64,000 bases of DNA from Neobacillus niacini (GCF_023715415.1 NZ_JAMBOB010000013.1:23965-87964); one strand, 5' to 3'. Counted from the stretch's first letter, positions 9,314 to 18,245 are shown. The notes: generated from the letters alone by a model not told the origin. Numbers and translations are program-made.

Positions 9314-9940
9314 TTGAATGGAACTAAATCAGTAAATCGAATCTATTCAGCGACTGAATGGATTGCCAAATTTGCTTATATAAATTTATTGTGGATTGGA
9401 TTTTCTCTGGTGGGTCTAATACTTCTTGGTTTTTTTCCTGCAACGATTTCGATGTTCACAGTAATTCGGAAATGGATAATGGGAGAAGGGGACATACCGA
9501 TTTTTCGAACCTTTTGGACAACCTATAAATCGGAGTTTCTTCGTAGTAATATGCTAGGCTTACTCGTTGCGATTGTAAGCGGGCTTATTGTTTTAGATTT
9601 AGTTTTCATGAGGAATTTGGGGAACGGTTTTACGAATGCCATCCAAATCCCTATTTATATGTTTATGTTTGCTGTAGTCATGACTATGTTCTACCTGTTT
9701 CCGGTTTACGTTCATTATGAATTAAAACTGGTACAAATCATTAAAAATTCATTCTTAATGATGCTCATAAACCCTCTTGAAAATCTAGTAATGATTGCTG
9801 GGATAGCTGCTATGTTCTTTGTGATAAAATTCATCCCAGGCTTAGGCTTCTTCTTCGGTGGCAGCCTCTCTGCAGCAATAATAATGGCATCAGGGTATCT
9901 TGCTTTTAATAAAGTAGACAAAAAGAAACAGATGACCTAA
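9314..9940 (+). CDS. DUF624 membrane protein, YesL family
   Basis: A 208-residue hydrophobic protein with about four to five membrane segments (around residues 20-45, 75-100, 110-135 and 155-190), matching the DUF624/YesL family. Members sit beside sugar ABC transporters and YesMN-type two-component systems in Bacillus and Paenibacillus; their molecular role is unknown. TTG 9314 is preferred because GGAGGG lies 6 nt upstream; the longer form from TTG 9296 would place its start before that RBS. It follows a terminator and converges with the ABC operon, so it probably has its own promoter. Confidence 0.8.
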   Translation: MNGTKSVNRIYSATEWIAKFAYINLLWIGFSLVGLILLGFFPATISMFTVIRKWIMGEGDIPIFRTFWTTYKSEFLRSNMLGLLVAIVSGLIVLDLVFMRNLGNGFTNAIQIPIYMFMFAVVMTMFYLFPVYVHYELKLVQIIKNSFLMMLINPLENLVMIAGIAAMFFVIKFIPGLGFFFGGSLSAAIIMASGYLAFNKVDKKKQMT

Positions 9941-9960
9941 TTCATAATTATTGTTCAACT

Positions 9961-10014
9961 AAAAAGACAGATAGAAAGAGTTTCTTGTAAAAGAAGAAAC
10001 CTTTCTATCTGTCT
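9961..10014 (-). terminator. Long convergent-gene terminator hairpin
   Basis: A 14-bp perfect outer stem (9965-9978 with 10001-10014) continues, after a one-base bulge, into a 7-bp inner stem (9980-9986 with 9994-10000). Five A residues on the left give a T tract for minus-strand transcription, so it ends the ABC operon and may also serve the DUF624 gene. Confidence 0.85.
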
Positions 10015-10044
10015 TCTGTATTTGTGGAAATAATTCCTTACTAA

Positions 10045-10938
10045 TCAGCCTTTTACTGATCCGGCTGCCATACCTTCAACAATCTTATTGCTTAAAAATA
10101 AGAAGGTTAGCAGGATTGGTACAATACTGATGACAAGAGTGGCACCAATGGCACCCCAATCCGTTAAATATTGTCCAACGAAGTTGTTGATACCAACAGT
10201 TAGTGTTTTCCATTTATCAGAACTAATGAATGTGTTTACAAAGACGAATTCATTCCAGTTATAAATCATGTTAATGATCGCAGTGGTCGATAGTACGGGC
10301 ACGGTCATTGGCAGAGTAATTTGGAAGAAGATTCGGTGCACCGAGCATCCATCCATAACTGCAGCTTCCTCAATTTCACGTGGGAACGTTCTATAAAAAC
10401 CAAGCAGGATCATAATCGTTAATGGTAAGTTAAAGGTTGTGTACGACAATACAATCGATACTGGACTATCAATTAAATTGACATTGTTATACATGTTAAA
10501 CAAAGGAATGATTGTTGAATGCAACGGTATCATGTAAGCGACTAAAAATAATCCAAGCACTAGACCACTTAGTTTCCAATACATCCGTGTTACAGCAAAC
10601 GTTACGAAACTAGCAAGGATGGTGGTAAGGGCGACTGATAATATCGTAATCCAGACACTGTTGAAAAAGTATACTCCAATATTCCCTGAAGTCCATGCTC
10701 TTGTATAGTTCTCCCAATGTGGATTTTGTGGTAGAGAGAAAGGAGACATACCAAATACTTCTTGATTGTTTTTCAGTGAAAAGAAAACCAGCCAAATCAA
10801 TGGGTAGATCTGAATAATAGCAAATAACCCTAATATTAGATAAAGAAATCCAAATCCGATTTTGTTCAAGTAAGATTTCTTTGTAGTTTCGGGTACGGAA
10901 TGGTTTGTTGTTACTAGTTGTGTACTAACCTTACTCAT
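10045..10938 (-). CDS. Carbohydrate ABC transporter permease (MalG/AraQ/LplC type)
   Basis: A 297-residue inner-membrane permease with six predicted helices and the EAA loop that contacts the ATPase (EEAAVMDGCSVHRIFFQITLP). It forms the translocation pore with the next permease and takes substrate from the lipoprotein encoded first in the operon. A GGGGGAG ribosome site precedes the start, 16 nt after the upstream permease. It is the last gene of the minus-strand operon. No ABC ATPase gene is present in the window; Bacillus sugar importers of this class usually share one such as MsmX. Confidence 0.92.
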   Translation of the reverse strand: MSKVSTQLVTTNHSVPETTKKSYLNKIGFGFLYLILGLFAIIQIYPLIWLVFFSLKNNQEVFGMSPFSLPQNPHWENYTRAWTSGNIGVYFFNSVWITILSVALTTILASFVTFAVTRMYWKLSGLVLGLFLVAYMIPLHSTIIPLFNMYNNVNLIDSPVSIVLSYTTFNLPLTIMILLGFYRTFPREIEEAAVMDGCSVHRIFFQITLPMTVPVLSTTAIINMIYNWNEFVFVNTFISSDKWKTLTVGINNFVGQYLTDWGAIGATLVISIVPILLTFLFLSNKIVEGMAAGSVKG

Positions 10939-10954
10939 CTTGTTTCACTCCCCC

Positions 10955-11833
10955 TTAAAATTGAACATCATCATTAGATTTCGTTAGTTTCGAAGTTAGC
11001 CAAGTCATAACCAGACAGATTACTAATAGTCCAAAACCGATTGCACTACCGTAACCGAAGTTATTTAATTTAAATGCTTCCTTGTACATATATGAGGCCA
11101 TTACTTCACTTGCTCCGTTAGGTCCTCCACCAGTCATTACATAAATCAGGTCAAAATATTTCAATGATCCAACTACTGCCAGCATAATCGTTACTTTAAA
11201 TACGCCAGAAATGAGTGGTAATTTAATTCTAAAAGCGATTTGTAATGCGTTAGCTCCATCAATTTTCGCTGCTTCGATTACTTCGTCAGGTACATTTTTT
11301 AATGCTGCGTAATAAATAAGAATATAAAATCCTGCATACTGCCAGATAACTGGGATGAAAATAGAATAAAGGGCAATATTTGGATCCGCTAACCATAATG
11401 GTGTATTTTCCATGCCAAACATTTCAAGCAATTTGTTGGCCATTCCGTTATTTGGGTCAAAAATCTTCATCCAAAGCTGGGCAATCGCAACAGATGATAA
11501 GAGCATTGGAATTAAATAAATCTTACGTAGTAAATCCGAGCCCTTAATTTTGCTGGCTAGAACAAGTGAAATCCCTAAGTATAGCAGTAAACTAGCCGCA
11601 GAGAAAATGGCTAATTGAAAAGAATGCCAGGTACTTGTCCAGAAAACCTTATCCTGAACGAGGGTGACATAATTTTCTAACCCAATAAACTTCATCTCTC
11701 CAATTCCGTCCCAATCCATGAGACCGTAATAACCTGATAATGTAATAGGTATATAGATAAGGACTAAAATGAGAAGTAAAGCCGGGAGAGTATAAAGGGT
11801 GATAACGAATTTATTCGACATAACATTTTTCAT
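10955..11833 (-). CDS. Carbohydrate ABC transporter permease (MalF/AraP/LplB type)
   Basis: A 292-residue permease with about six helices; the EAA motif is in VPDEVIEAAKIDGANALQIAF. It pairs with the downstream permease. An attenuating hairpin lies between it and the binding-protein gene, as expected where the binding protein is made in excess. The ribosome site AGGTAGGGG lies about 10 nt before ATG. Confidence 0.92.
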   Translation of the reverse strand: MKNVMSNKFVITLYTLPALLLILVLIYIPITLSGYYGLMDWDGIGEMKFIGLENYVTLVQDKVFWTSTWHSFQLAIFSAASLLLYLGISLVLASKIKGSDLLRKIYLIPMLLSSVAIAQLWMKIFDPNNGMANKLLEMFGMENTPLWLADPNIALYSIFIPVIWQYAGFYILIYYAALKNVPDEVIEAAKIDGANALQIAFRIKLPLISGVFKVTIMLAVVGSLKYFDLIYVMTGGGPNGASEVMASYMYKEAFKLNNFGYGSAIGFGLLVICLVMTWLTSKLTKSNDDVQF

Positions 11834-11859
11834 GTTGGTTCGTCCCCTACCTTTCTATA

Positions 11860-11894
11860 GAAAAGAGGACATATTTTTCAACAATATGCCCTCT
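11860..11894 (-). terminator. Intercistronic attenuator between binding protein and permeases
   Basis: Reading the minus strand, an 11-bp stem (11894-11884 with 11874-11864, one G-U pair) is followed by TTTT. It sits 10 nt after the binding-protein stop, so it should end most transcripts or protect the 3' end, leaving less permease mRNA. Confidence 0.7.
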
Positions 11895-11904
11895 TGCAAA
11901 GAAT

Positions 11905-13209
11905 TTATTTCTCAGAAGCAAGAGCCTCTTCTTGTTTTTTTGTAAACTCTTTAGGTGATGATTGTCCGCCAAATAATGCTTGAATCTGATTTAAGTGCAC
12001 ATCAGCAACGCCAGCAGACATTTGAACATCCGCATAAAGTGTAATATTAGTAGCCTTTCCTAAATCATTCAGAATGTCAATGTACATTTGTGCAAGATCG
12101 CTGCCGGTTGTATCAACAGTTGTTGCTGGAATAACACCAGCTTCAACAACGGAACGTTTGCCCCATTCTTCAACTAAGTATGAAACAAATTCCTTCGCTT
12201 CATCTTTTACTTTAGATTGTTCAGATACGAATAAAGCAACTCCAGGTCCTCCTACAAAGCTATCAATGTTGCCTTTTCCGCCTTCATAAGTAGGAAACTT
12301 GAAGTAACCAACTTTGTCTTTAAATTTCTGGTCAACATCTGGGCTAGTAGTATAGTTTGGTAACTCCCAGGTACCCATAATGTACATGGCAGCTTGCTCA
12401 TTCATAAAGTAACCTTTTGCCTCATCGTTTGAAAGTCCGTTAAATCCTTTAACAAAGGCATCCATATCAACAAGTTTTGAAATTTCTTCCGCTGCTTTAA
12501 CTAAAGCTGGATCTTCAAAACTGCCGGTACGATTGATTGCTTTATTTAATGTTTCAGGACCTCCGATGCGGTCTGCAAGGTACATATACCACATAGAGCC
12601 AGTCCAGCGATCTTTGTTTCCTAAAGTGATTGGGGTAACCCCTTTATCTGCAAGTGTTTTAACAACTTTTAAAAACTCATCATATGTTTTTGGAACTTCT
12701 AAGTCATACTTTTTGAAAATTTCTTTGTTGTAATACACGGGGGCAATGTTTAATTCAAGCGGTAAAGCGTATGGCTTTTCATCAACTGAAAATGCATCAA
12801 GTGTACCAGCAACGAATTTATCCTCTTGGGCAATATCATCTAATGGTGTAAACATATTTCCTTCAACGAAAGGTTTCATATATCCAGCAGCCCAAGTAAT
12901 CCCAATGTCCGGAAGCTCATTTGAAGCAGATAATACCTTGATTTTTTCTTTGTATTGTTCATTTGCTAGTATTTCTGTTTGAATATCGATATCGGGATGT
13001 TCTTTTTCATACGTTTTAATAATGTCATCCACAATTGTATACTGAGCTTTTGCACTTCCCTCAGGCCATAAATGCATCATTTTAACAACTGTTTTGTCAC
13101 TGTTCGATTTGCTTGAATCCTCAGATTTACCTGAAGATGAACAGCCGCCTAAAACCAAACCGCCCATTAATGCCAAAGATAATAGAGTGGTAAACGCTTT
13201 CTTTTTCAT
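11905..13209 (-). CDS. Extracellular sugar-binding lipoprotein of ABC transporter
   Basis: A 434-residue family 1 solute-binding protein. It begins with a short positive N-terminus, a hydrophobic stretch and the lipobox LGGC with the lipidated Cys at residue 23, followed by a Ser/Lys/Asp-rich linker. The mature part resembles oligosaccharide-binding proteins. It would be anchored to the outer face of the membrane and deliver substrate to the two permeases. An A/G-rich GGGGG ribosome site precedes ATG. The gene lies 111 nt after the response regulator on the same strand, so YesN-type control of this promoter is likely. Ligand cannot be read from sequence. Confidence 0.93.
   Translation of the reverse strand: MKKKAFTTLLSLALMGGLVLGGCSSSGKSEDSSKSNSDKTVVKMMHLWPEGSAKAQYTIVDDIIKTYEKEHPDIDIQTEILANEQYKEKIKVLSASNELPDIGITWAAGYMKPFVEGNMFTPLDDIAQEDKFVAGTLDAFSVDEKPYALPLELNIAPVYYNKEIFKKYDLEVPKTYDEFLKVVKTLADKGVTPITLGNKDRWTGSMWYMYLADRIGGPETLNKAINRTGSFEDPALVKAAEEISKLVDMDAFVKGFNGLSNDEAKGYFMNEQAAMYIMGTWELPNYTTSPDVDQKFKDKVGYFKFPTYEGGKGNIDSFVGGPGVALFVSEQSKVKDEAKEFVSYLVEEWGKRSVVEAGVIPATTVDTTGSDLAQMYIDILNDLGKATNITLYADVQMSAGVADVHLNQIQALFGGQSSPKEFTKKQEEALASEK
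13189..13202. promoter_or_regulatory. Candidate CcpA (cre) site inside the start of the binding-protein gene
   Basis: GGTAAACGCTTTCT matches 12 of 14 positions of the TGWAANCGNTNWCA consensus. It lies within codons 3-7 of the sugar-binding protein, a roadblock position. The match may be chance because the Lys-rich start favours such bases. Confidence 0.3.
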
Positions 13210-13320
13210 TAAATTAAAGCCCCCTTTTTGTATTTTGATTACTACCTAACTCTTCTTTAAGTCTACCACCTAAGGAATAATCAAAAAAGGGAACTAAGAT
13301 TAGGAAAAGTACCACCATTT

Positions 13321-14106
13321 TTAGAAAACGCTCTCATTGTTCGCTTTCCGATAAGTACTTGGAGTGATACCTTCAATTTCCTTGAAGATTTTTATAAAGT
13401 ATTTAGAGGTTTTATAGCCGACTTCATCAGCAATTTCATTTATCGGCAGACTGGTTGAAATCACTAATTCCTTTGCCCGCTGAATTCTTCTTCTTGTTAC
13501 ATATTCACTAAAGTTTAGATTCGCTTGCTCCTTGAACAACACGCTTAAATAACTTGGATTCAAATGAACATGAGAAGCTACGTCCTTTAGGGTCAATTCA
13601 TCCTTTAGATGCTGATCAATATAGGCTATGGCTTTACGAATGGAATCCTTCGTTGAGTCCATTTTGTTGTTGGTATCGACTATTTTTTCATCCACCACTT
13701 TTTCAATCAGTCCTGTTCGTACTTGCTTCTCCATAACCTTAACAGCTTCTTCTACTGCTTCAATTAGCTTTGTTTTCCCAATCGGCTTTAAAAGATAATT
13801 CACTACACCGAGTCTTAACGCTTCCTGAGCATATTTAAACTCAGAGTAAGCAGAGATAACAATCACTACGGGAGAGAATCCTTTTTCTTTCATGTTTTTT
13901 AGCAGCTGCAATCCTGACATTTCAGGCATGCGGATATCAGAAAGCAAAATATGAATCTTCATACTTTCTGCAATCCTCATAACTTCCTCACCACTCTGGG
14001 CGGTGAGGATAGTAAATTCCCCATTATTCCAATTTTCCAACGTTCTCTGTAAGCCTTGTCTAGTTTTTGGCTCATCATCAACAATTAGGATGTTTTTGGT
14101 AACCAT
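13321..14106 (-). CDS. YesN-type response regulator, receiver plus AraC-type DNA-binding domain
   Basis: A 261-residue regulator. The receiver occupies about residues 1-120, with acidic residues in LIVDDEP, phospho-acceptor Asp in LLSDIRMPEM and Lys in YLLKPIGK. The last ~100 residues form an AraC-type double helix-turn-helix (from about residue 160). Its likely targets are the sugar ABC genes immediately downstream. Start GTT-coded MVTKNIL (ATG at 14106) is chosen because GGAGGGG lies 6 nt upstream and it follows the kinase stop by one base; the longer ORF from 14136 would overlap the kinase and has no such site. Confidence 0.9.
   Translation of the reverse strand: MVTKNILIVDDEPKTRQGLQRTLENWNNGEFTILTAQSGEEVMRIAESMKIHILLSDIRMPEMSGLQLLKNMKEKGFSPVVIVISAYSEFKYAQEALRLGVVNYLLKPIGKTKLIEAVEEAVKVMEKQVRTGLIEKVVDEKIVDTNNKMDSTKDSIRKAIAYIDQHLKDELTLKDVASHVHLNPSYLSVLFKEQANLNFSEYVTRRRIQRAKELVISTSLPINEIADEVGYKTSKYFIKIFKEIEGITPSTYRKANNESVF
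13323..13336. promoter_or_regulatory. Candidate CcpA (cre) site upstream of the ABC operon
   Basis: AGAAAACGCTCTCA matches 13 of 14 positions of the TGWAANCGNTNWCA consensus. It overlaps the 3' end of the response-regulator gene, about 115 nt before the binding-protein start codon. Glucose repression of a sugar importer would fit; no clear -35/-10 pair was identified to place it. Confidence 0.45.
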
Positions 14107-14107
14107 T

Positions 14108-15850
14108 TTATTCCCCTCCATCAATCGGTATTTCAAACGAAATCCTTGTTCCGATGTTTACTTCACTCTCAATTAAAATGTCTGAATGTGAAATTTCTTG
14201 GTAATATAATTTTAGGCGCTTGTAGACATTGGAAATGGCCATTCCTTTTCCATTTACTGAGGAAGTACCACCCGTTTTCATTGATTGAATAATCCACTCC
14301 AGACGGTCCTTGTCCATACCGGGACCATTATCTTGAATAGAGATGCAAATATATTCTTTGTCTTCCCGCTTAACCGGTATAACATTTATGGAAACCAAAC
14401 AATCTCCGACCTTGTTCCCTGCTCCGTGTAAGATGGCGTTTTCTACCAAAGGTTGAATAATCAATTTGGGTATTCTTACAAGCTCATACTCTAAGGGAAG
14501 TAGTACCTGCCATTGTAATCTATCACCAAAACGCATTTTCATAATTTCCATATAGTCGCCTATATGCTTGATTTCATCTTTTAAAAATACCCAGTCATCA
14601 TCGGTTTCTTTTGTAATGGTATAACGAAATAAATTGGACATAGACAGGACAAGCTCAGATAATTCTTCTTCATCTTTTTCTTCAAGTGACCAATGAAGGG
14701 CATCCAATGTATTGAAGAGAAAATGCGGATTAATTTGTGCTTGAAGGGCTTTTAATTCACTACGGCTCCGTAAAAGCTCCTTTTGATACACCATCTGAAT
14801 TAAGTGATTGGTTTCTTTTACAAGCTGATTATATGTACTGTTTAATTCGTTAATTTCATTTACAGAAGAAACACTTGGATTCAGTGTTAATGAACCTTCT
14901 CCTGCATGCTGCATGGTCTTTGTTAATTTTATAATGGGTCTTGTAATGATTGTTGAAAGGAAAAAGGAGCTTATTGTAAAAATAAATACGCCAACTATCC
15001 CAGATAAAATAATTCCTGTCCGAATCCTTGACATTCCTTCTGTAAGTTCACTTACAGGGGTTAAAATAAGCACGGTCCACCCTGTGAGATTGGATGTATG
15101 CCTTGTTACCATATAATCTTGTTGATTTAGTTGAACGATATTATCATCACTTTCAGTAATGCTGGTGGTGTCTCCACGATAATTTTGGATGATTGGCTTT
15201 TGGTCTTGGTCTAAAAGAATGGAGTACTGTTCGTTTTCGTATGTTTCATTTGCAAATGTAAAATGATTACGATTTATACTAATTAAAAGATAACCGCCAT
15301 TCTTATATTGTTTTTCTATTAAATTCACACTGCGAATGGCAAGAAAATAGTTTTTATCCATTGGATCCTCACCAATCCAAACGAGTTTTCCCTTAGCAGT
15401 ATTTGCCTCATTAATCCACTTTCTATCAATTTTATTCAATAATGAGTCTTCATCAAGGGGGAGAATGCGCTGCTGTTTGCCTGCAAAGAGCTGAACGGAA
15501 AAGATTCCATCTGTATTTCCTATAATTCTGTTAACCTTCGCCATTAAAAGTTGACGGTCACTAAAGGTTACTTCTTCTCTCTGATCGACATCCGTTAAAA
15601 TCTGTTGAACCTGTTCATCCGTTATCACAAGCTTTGAGGACATGTTTATTTGCTCATAAAGCGATTCAATTCGACCGTTTGCTTCAATGGCTACTTGTTG
15701 GATTTGCTTTTCTGCATTATTTTTCAATAATGAGGAAACATGTCTCAAGGTAAGAAGACTGACAATCAAGAGAACAATAATCATAACTAGTAGGAAAATA
15801 AACAAAATTTGGTTTCGTAAGGTATTCCATTTTTTTAGTTGATTCAGCAT
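14108..15850 (-). CDS. YesM-type sensor histidine kinase
   Basis: A 580-residue membrane kinase. A membrane helix (about 15-37) precedes an extracellular sensor region (about 40-280), then a second helix (about 282-305) and a HAMP linker. The His_kinase domain has the phospho-acceptor in QINPHFLFNTLDALHW, and the ATPase domain has NAILHG and DNGPGMD. Kinases of this class sense extracellular carbohydrate or binding protein and phosphorylate an AraC-type partner, here encoded one base downstream. AT-rich DNA upstream contains a TATAAT but no well-spaced -35. Confidence 0.92.
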   Translation of the reverse strand: MLNQLKKWNTLRNQILFIFLLVMIIVLLIVSLLTLRHVSSLLKNNAEKQIQQVAIEANGRIESLYEQINMSSKLVITDEQVQQILTDVDQREEVTFSDRQLLMAKVNRIIGNTDGIFSVQLFAGKQQRILPLDEDSLLNKIDRKWINEANTAKGKLVWIGEDPMDKNYFLAIRSVNLIEKQYKNGGYLLISINRNHFTFANETYENEQYSILLDQDQKPIIQNYRGDTTSITESDDNIVQLNQQDYMVTRHTSNLTGWTVLILTPVSELTEGMSRIRTGIILSGIVGVFIFTISSFFLSTIITRPIIKLTKTMQHAGEGSLTLNPSVSSVNEINELNSTYNQLVKETNHLIQMVYQKELLRSRSELKALQAQINPHFLFNTLDALHWSLEEKDEEELSELVLSMSNLFRYTITKETDDDWVFLKDEIKHIGDYMEIMKMRFGDRLQWQVLLPLEYELVRIPKLIIQPLVENAILHGAGNKVGDCLVSINVIPVKREDKEYICISIQDNGPGMDKDRLEWIIQSMKTGGTSSVNGKGMAISNVYKRLKLYYQEISHSDILIESEVNIGTRISFEIPIDGGE

Positions 15851-15985
15851 TGATTGTTCGCCTTTCTAGGGAAAAATAATATCTTATTATATAATATTAC
15901 CTTGTTTTTTGAAATCATTGTCAATTAGAGTTATCTGAAAATCTATTTTCAGACAACTTTCACAACAGTAAGCTGTCGAATATGA

Positions 15986-16014
15986 ATGTGTCAAGGACAA
16001 ATACCTGTTATAAT
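15986..16014 (+). promoter_or_regulatory. Candidate darA promoter with extended -10
   Basis: TGTTATAAT (16006-16014) gives a TGn-extended perfect -10; the -35 region 17 bp upstream is weak. It lies 44 nt before the darA start. Confidence 0.5.
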
Positions 16015-16057
16015 GTAGGAAAGATAAATGAAAATGTTTTTGGAGGGGTTGGTAGAG

Positions 16058-16387
16058 ATGAAACTTATCATTGCTGTTGTACAAGATCAGGATAGCAACA
16101 GATTATCAAAAGCACTGGTTGATCATAATTTTAGAGCAACGAAGCTGGCAACTACAGGCGGCTTTTTGAAATCTGGCAATACCACCTTTATGATTGGGAC
16201 AGAGGATATTCGTGTGGATCGTGCCTTGCAAATCATTAAAGATAACTGTAAATCACGCGACCAATTAGTGGCACCTGTTTCACCTATGGGTGGAAATGCA
16301 GACTCTTTTGTTCCATATCCTGTTGAAGTTGAGGTTGGCGGTGCTACGGTTTTCGTTCTGCCAATTGAACAATATATGCATTTTTAA
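16058..16387 (+). CDS. darA: Cyclic di-AMP receptor DarA (PII-like)
   Basis: A 109-residue PII-like signalling protein (YaaQ/PstA) that binds c-di-AMP as a trimer. The whole chain matches the Bacillus protein, including KLATTGGFLKSGNTTFMIG and the C-terminal half VSPMGGNADS-VEVGGATVFVL. ATG 16058 is chosen over an ORF start at 16028 because it gives the family N-terminus MKLI and has GGAGGGG 9 nt upstream. It is the first core gene after the sugar module. In B. subtilis yaaR follows; here holB follows directly. Confidence 0.95.
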   Translation: MKLIIAVVQDQDSNRLSKALVDHNFRATKLATTGGFLKSGNTTFMIGTEDIRVDRALQIIKDNCKSRDQLVAPVSPMGGNADSFVPYPVEVEVGGATVFVLPIEQYMHF

Positions 16388-16417
16388 AACATTACTATTT
16401 GTAAGAGAGTGATAAAC

Positions 16418-17425
16418 TTGGTAAAAACATGGGATCAATTAGAAGAGCTGCAGCCTGCCGTGCTAAAAATGCTAAAGAACAGTTTGTTGAAGAATCGTGT
16501 GGCCCATGCCTATTTACTTGAGGGAATCAGAGGGACTGGGAAAAAAGAAATCGCTTTATTGATCACAAAAGCTTTATTTTGCGATTCCGTACTAGAAGGC
16601 TATAAACCTTGTGAGATATGTCATAATTGCCGGCGAATTAACAGCGGTAATCATCCTGATGTTCATAAGTTGGAGCCTGATGGATTATCGATAAAAAAGC
16701 AGCAAATCCAAGCCCTCCAAGAGGAGTTCTCCAAAAAAGGGGTAGAATCGTCTAGAAAAGTTTATATGATTAGCGATGCTGACAAAATGAGTGTAAGTGC
16801 AGCCAATAGTTTGCTTAAGTTTCTAGAAGAGCCAAATTCACAAACCACTGCCTTTTTATTAACAGAGCAGCTTCAGCAGTTGCTGCCGACCATTCTTTCA
16901 CGGTGCCAAATATTATCATTTAAACCATTATCTCCACAATCTATGATTAATCAATTAACTGAAAATGGCGTAAATCCAATAAAGGCACCGTTATTAGCTC
17001 AGTTGACGAATAGTCTTGATGAAGCATATGAATTAAATGTCGATGATTGGTTTGCACAAGCTCAAAAAATAGTGTTAAAATTATATGAGGTGTTGAAAAA
17101 AAATCCCTTAGAAGCAATGGTAACACTTCAAGGAGATTGGTTCTCACACTTTAAAGAGAAAGAACAGATTAATCGTGGTTTAGATCTTTTACTTCTTATT
17201 TTTAAGGATTTATTATATATACAATTAGATAAACAGGAGCAAATCGTCTTTAAAGCTGAAAGTGAAGTGTTAAGGCAGTATGCTCTTGAAACATCCGGAC
17301 GGCGGTTATCGGATCAAATGTCGGCTATTCTCGAGGCAAAAAGGAAGCTGCAGGCCAATATGAACCCACAGCTAATGATGGAAGAGCTTGTGTTAAATTT
17401 GCAGGAGGGATCTTCATTTGTATGA
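16418..17425 (+). CDS. holB: DNA polymerase III subunit delta'
   Basis: A 335-residue clamp-loader subunit with an N-terminal AAA+ fold (GIRGTGKKE), a zinc module (CEICHNC plus the preceding Cys) and the SNH/GLSIKK region conserved in Bacillus HolB. It loads the sliding clamp onto DNA with HolA and DnaX. TTG 16418 is preferred since it gives the family N-terminus and has AGAGAG about 8 nt upstream; GTG 16409 is an alternative adding three residues. It overlaps ricT by 8 nt. Confidence 0.93.
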   Translation: MVKTWDQLEELQPAVLKMLKNSLLKNRVAHAYLLEGIRGTGKKEIALLITKALFCDSVLEGYKPCEICHNCRRINSGNHPDVHKLEPDGLSIKKQQIQALQEEFSKKGVESSRKVYMISDADKMSVSAANSLLKFLEEPNSQTTAFLLTEQLQQLLPTILSRCQILSFKPLSPQSMINQLTENGVNPIKAPLLAQLTNSLDEAYELNVDDWFAQAQKIVLKLYEVLKKNPLEAMVTLQGDWFSHFKEKEQINRGLDLLLLIFKDLLYIQLDKQEQIVFKAESEVLRQYALETSGRRLSDQMSAILEAKRKLQANMNPQLMMEELVLNLQEGSSFV

Positions 17426-18245
17426 TGTTGTAGGAGTACGCTTTAAAAAGGCGGGGAAAATCTATTATTTTGATCCAGGAGATCTCTCAATTCAAAAGGA
17501 TGATTTCGTGATAGTCGAAACGGTTCGCGGGGTTGAATACGGTAAGGCTGTTGTTCCGCGTAAACAGGTTGAGGAGCACGATGTTGTTCTGCCTTTAAAA
17601 AAGGTAGTAAGAATTGCAGATCATAAGGATCGAATGATTGTAGAAGAAAATAAACAAGCTGCCCAGGAAGCATATGATGTTTGTAATGAAAAAGTAAATG
17701 GGCATCAACTAGATATGAAATTAGTCGATGTTGAATATACATTTGACCGAAATAAAGTGATTTTCTATTTTACAGCTGACGGTAGAGTTGATTTCCGTGA
17801 GTTAGTAAAAGATTTAGCAGCTATTTTTCGGACAAGAATTGAACTGCGCCAAATCGGTGTTAGGGACGAAGCGAAAATGCTCGGAGGAATTGGCCCATGT
17901 GGAAGAATGCTATGCTGTTCCACATTTTTAGGTGACTTTGACCCTGTATCCATTAAAATGGCAAAGGATCAAAATCTTTCATTGAACCCTACTAAAATAT
18001 CCGGATTATGCGGCAGGCTTATGTGTTGTTTGAAATATGAAAATGATGAATATGAAGCAGCAAAAGCACAGCTGCCTGATATAGGGGAAATGATTGAAAC
18101 TCCTCAAGGTCGAGGAAAAGTAGTAGGATTAAATATATTAGAGCGGCTACTTCAGGTGGAACTAAAGGAACAGGATCGAGTTCTGGAGTATACATTGGAT
18201 GAAATCAATAAAGAAGGTGCCTTTTCTATACAATCCACAGATTAA
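17418..18245 (+). CDS. ricT: Regulatory iron-sulfur-containing complex subunit RicT (YaaT)
   Basis: A 275-residue PSP1-type protein that, with RicA and RicF, forms a Y-complex needed for RNase Y-dependent mRNA maturation and for Spo0A phosphorelay. Its conserved cysteines are in GPCGRMLCC and GLCGRLMCC, the Fe-S ligands. Start is TTG 17418, with AGGAGGGA 7 nt upstream, inside the end of holB. This translational overlap is the usual Bacillus arrangement. Confidence 0.95.
   Translation: MYDVVGVRFKKAGKIYYFDPGDLSIQKDDFVIVETVRGVEYGKAVVPRKQVEEHDVVLPLKKVVRIADHKDRMIVEENKQAAQEAYDVCNEKVNGHQLDMKLVDVEYTFDRNKVIFYFTADGRVDFRELVKDLAAIFRTRIELRQIGVRDEAKMLGGIGPCGRMLCCSTFLGDFDPVSIKMAKDQNLSLNPTKISGLCGRLMCCLKYENDEYEAAKAQLPDIGEMIETPQGRGKVVGLNILERLLQVELKEQDRVLEYTLDEINKEGAFSIQSTD

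Noticed and set aside
15934..15953. 8-bp hairpin between the sensor kinase and darA as a terminator
   Set aside because: No T tract follows on either strand, and it lies upstream of both divergent genes.
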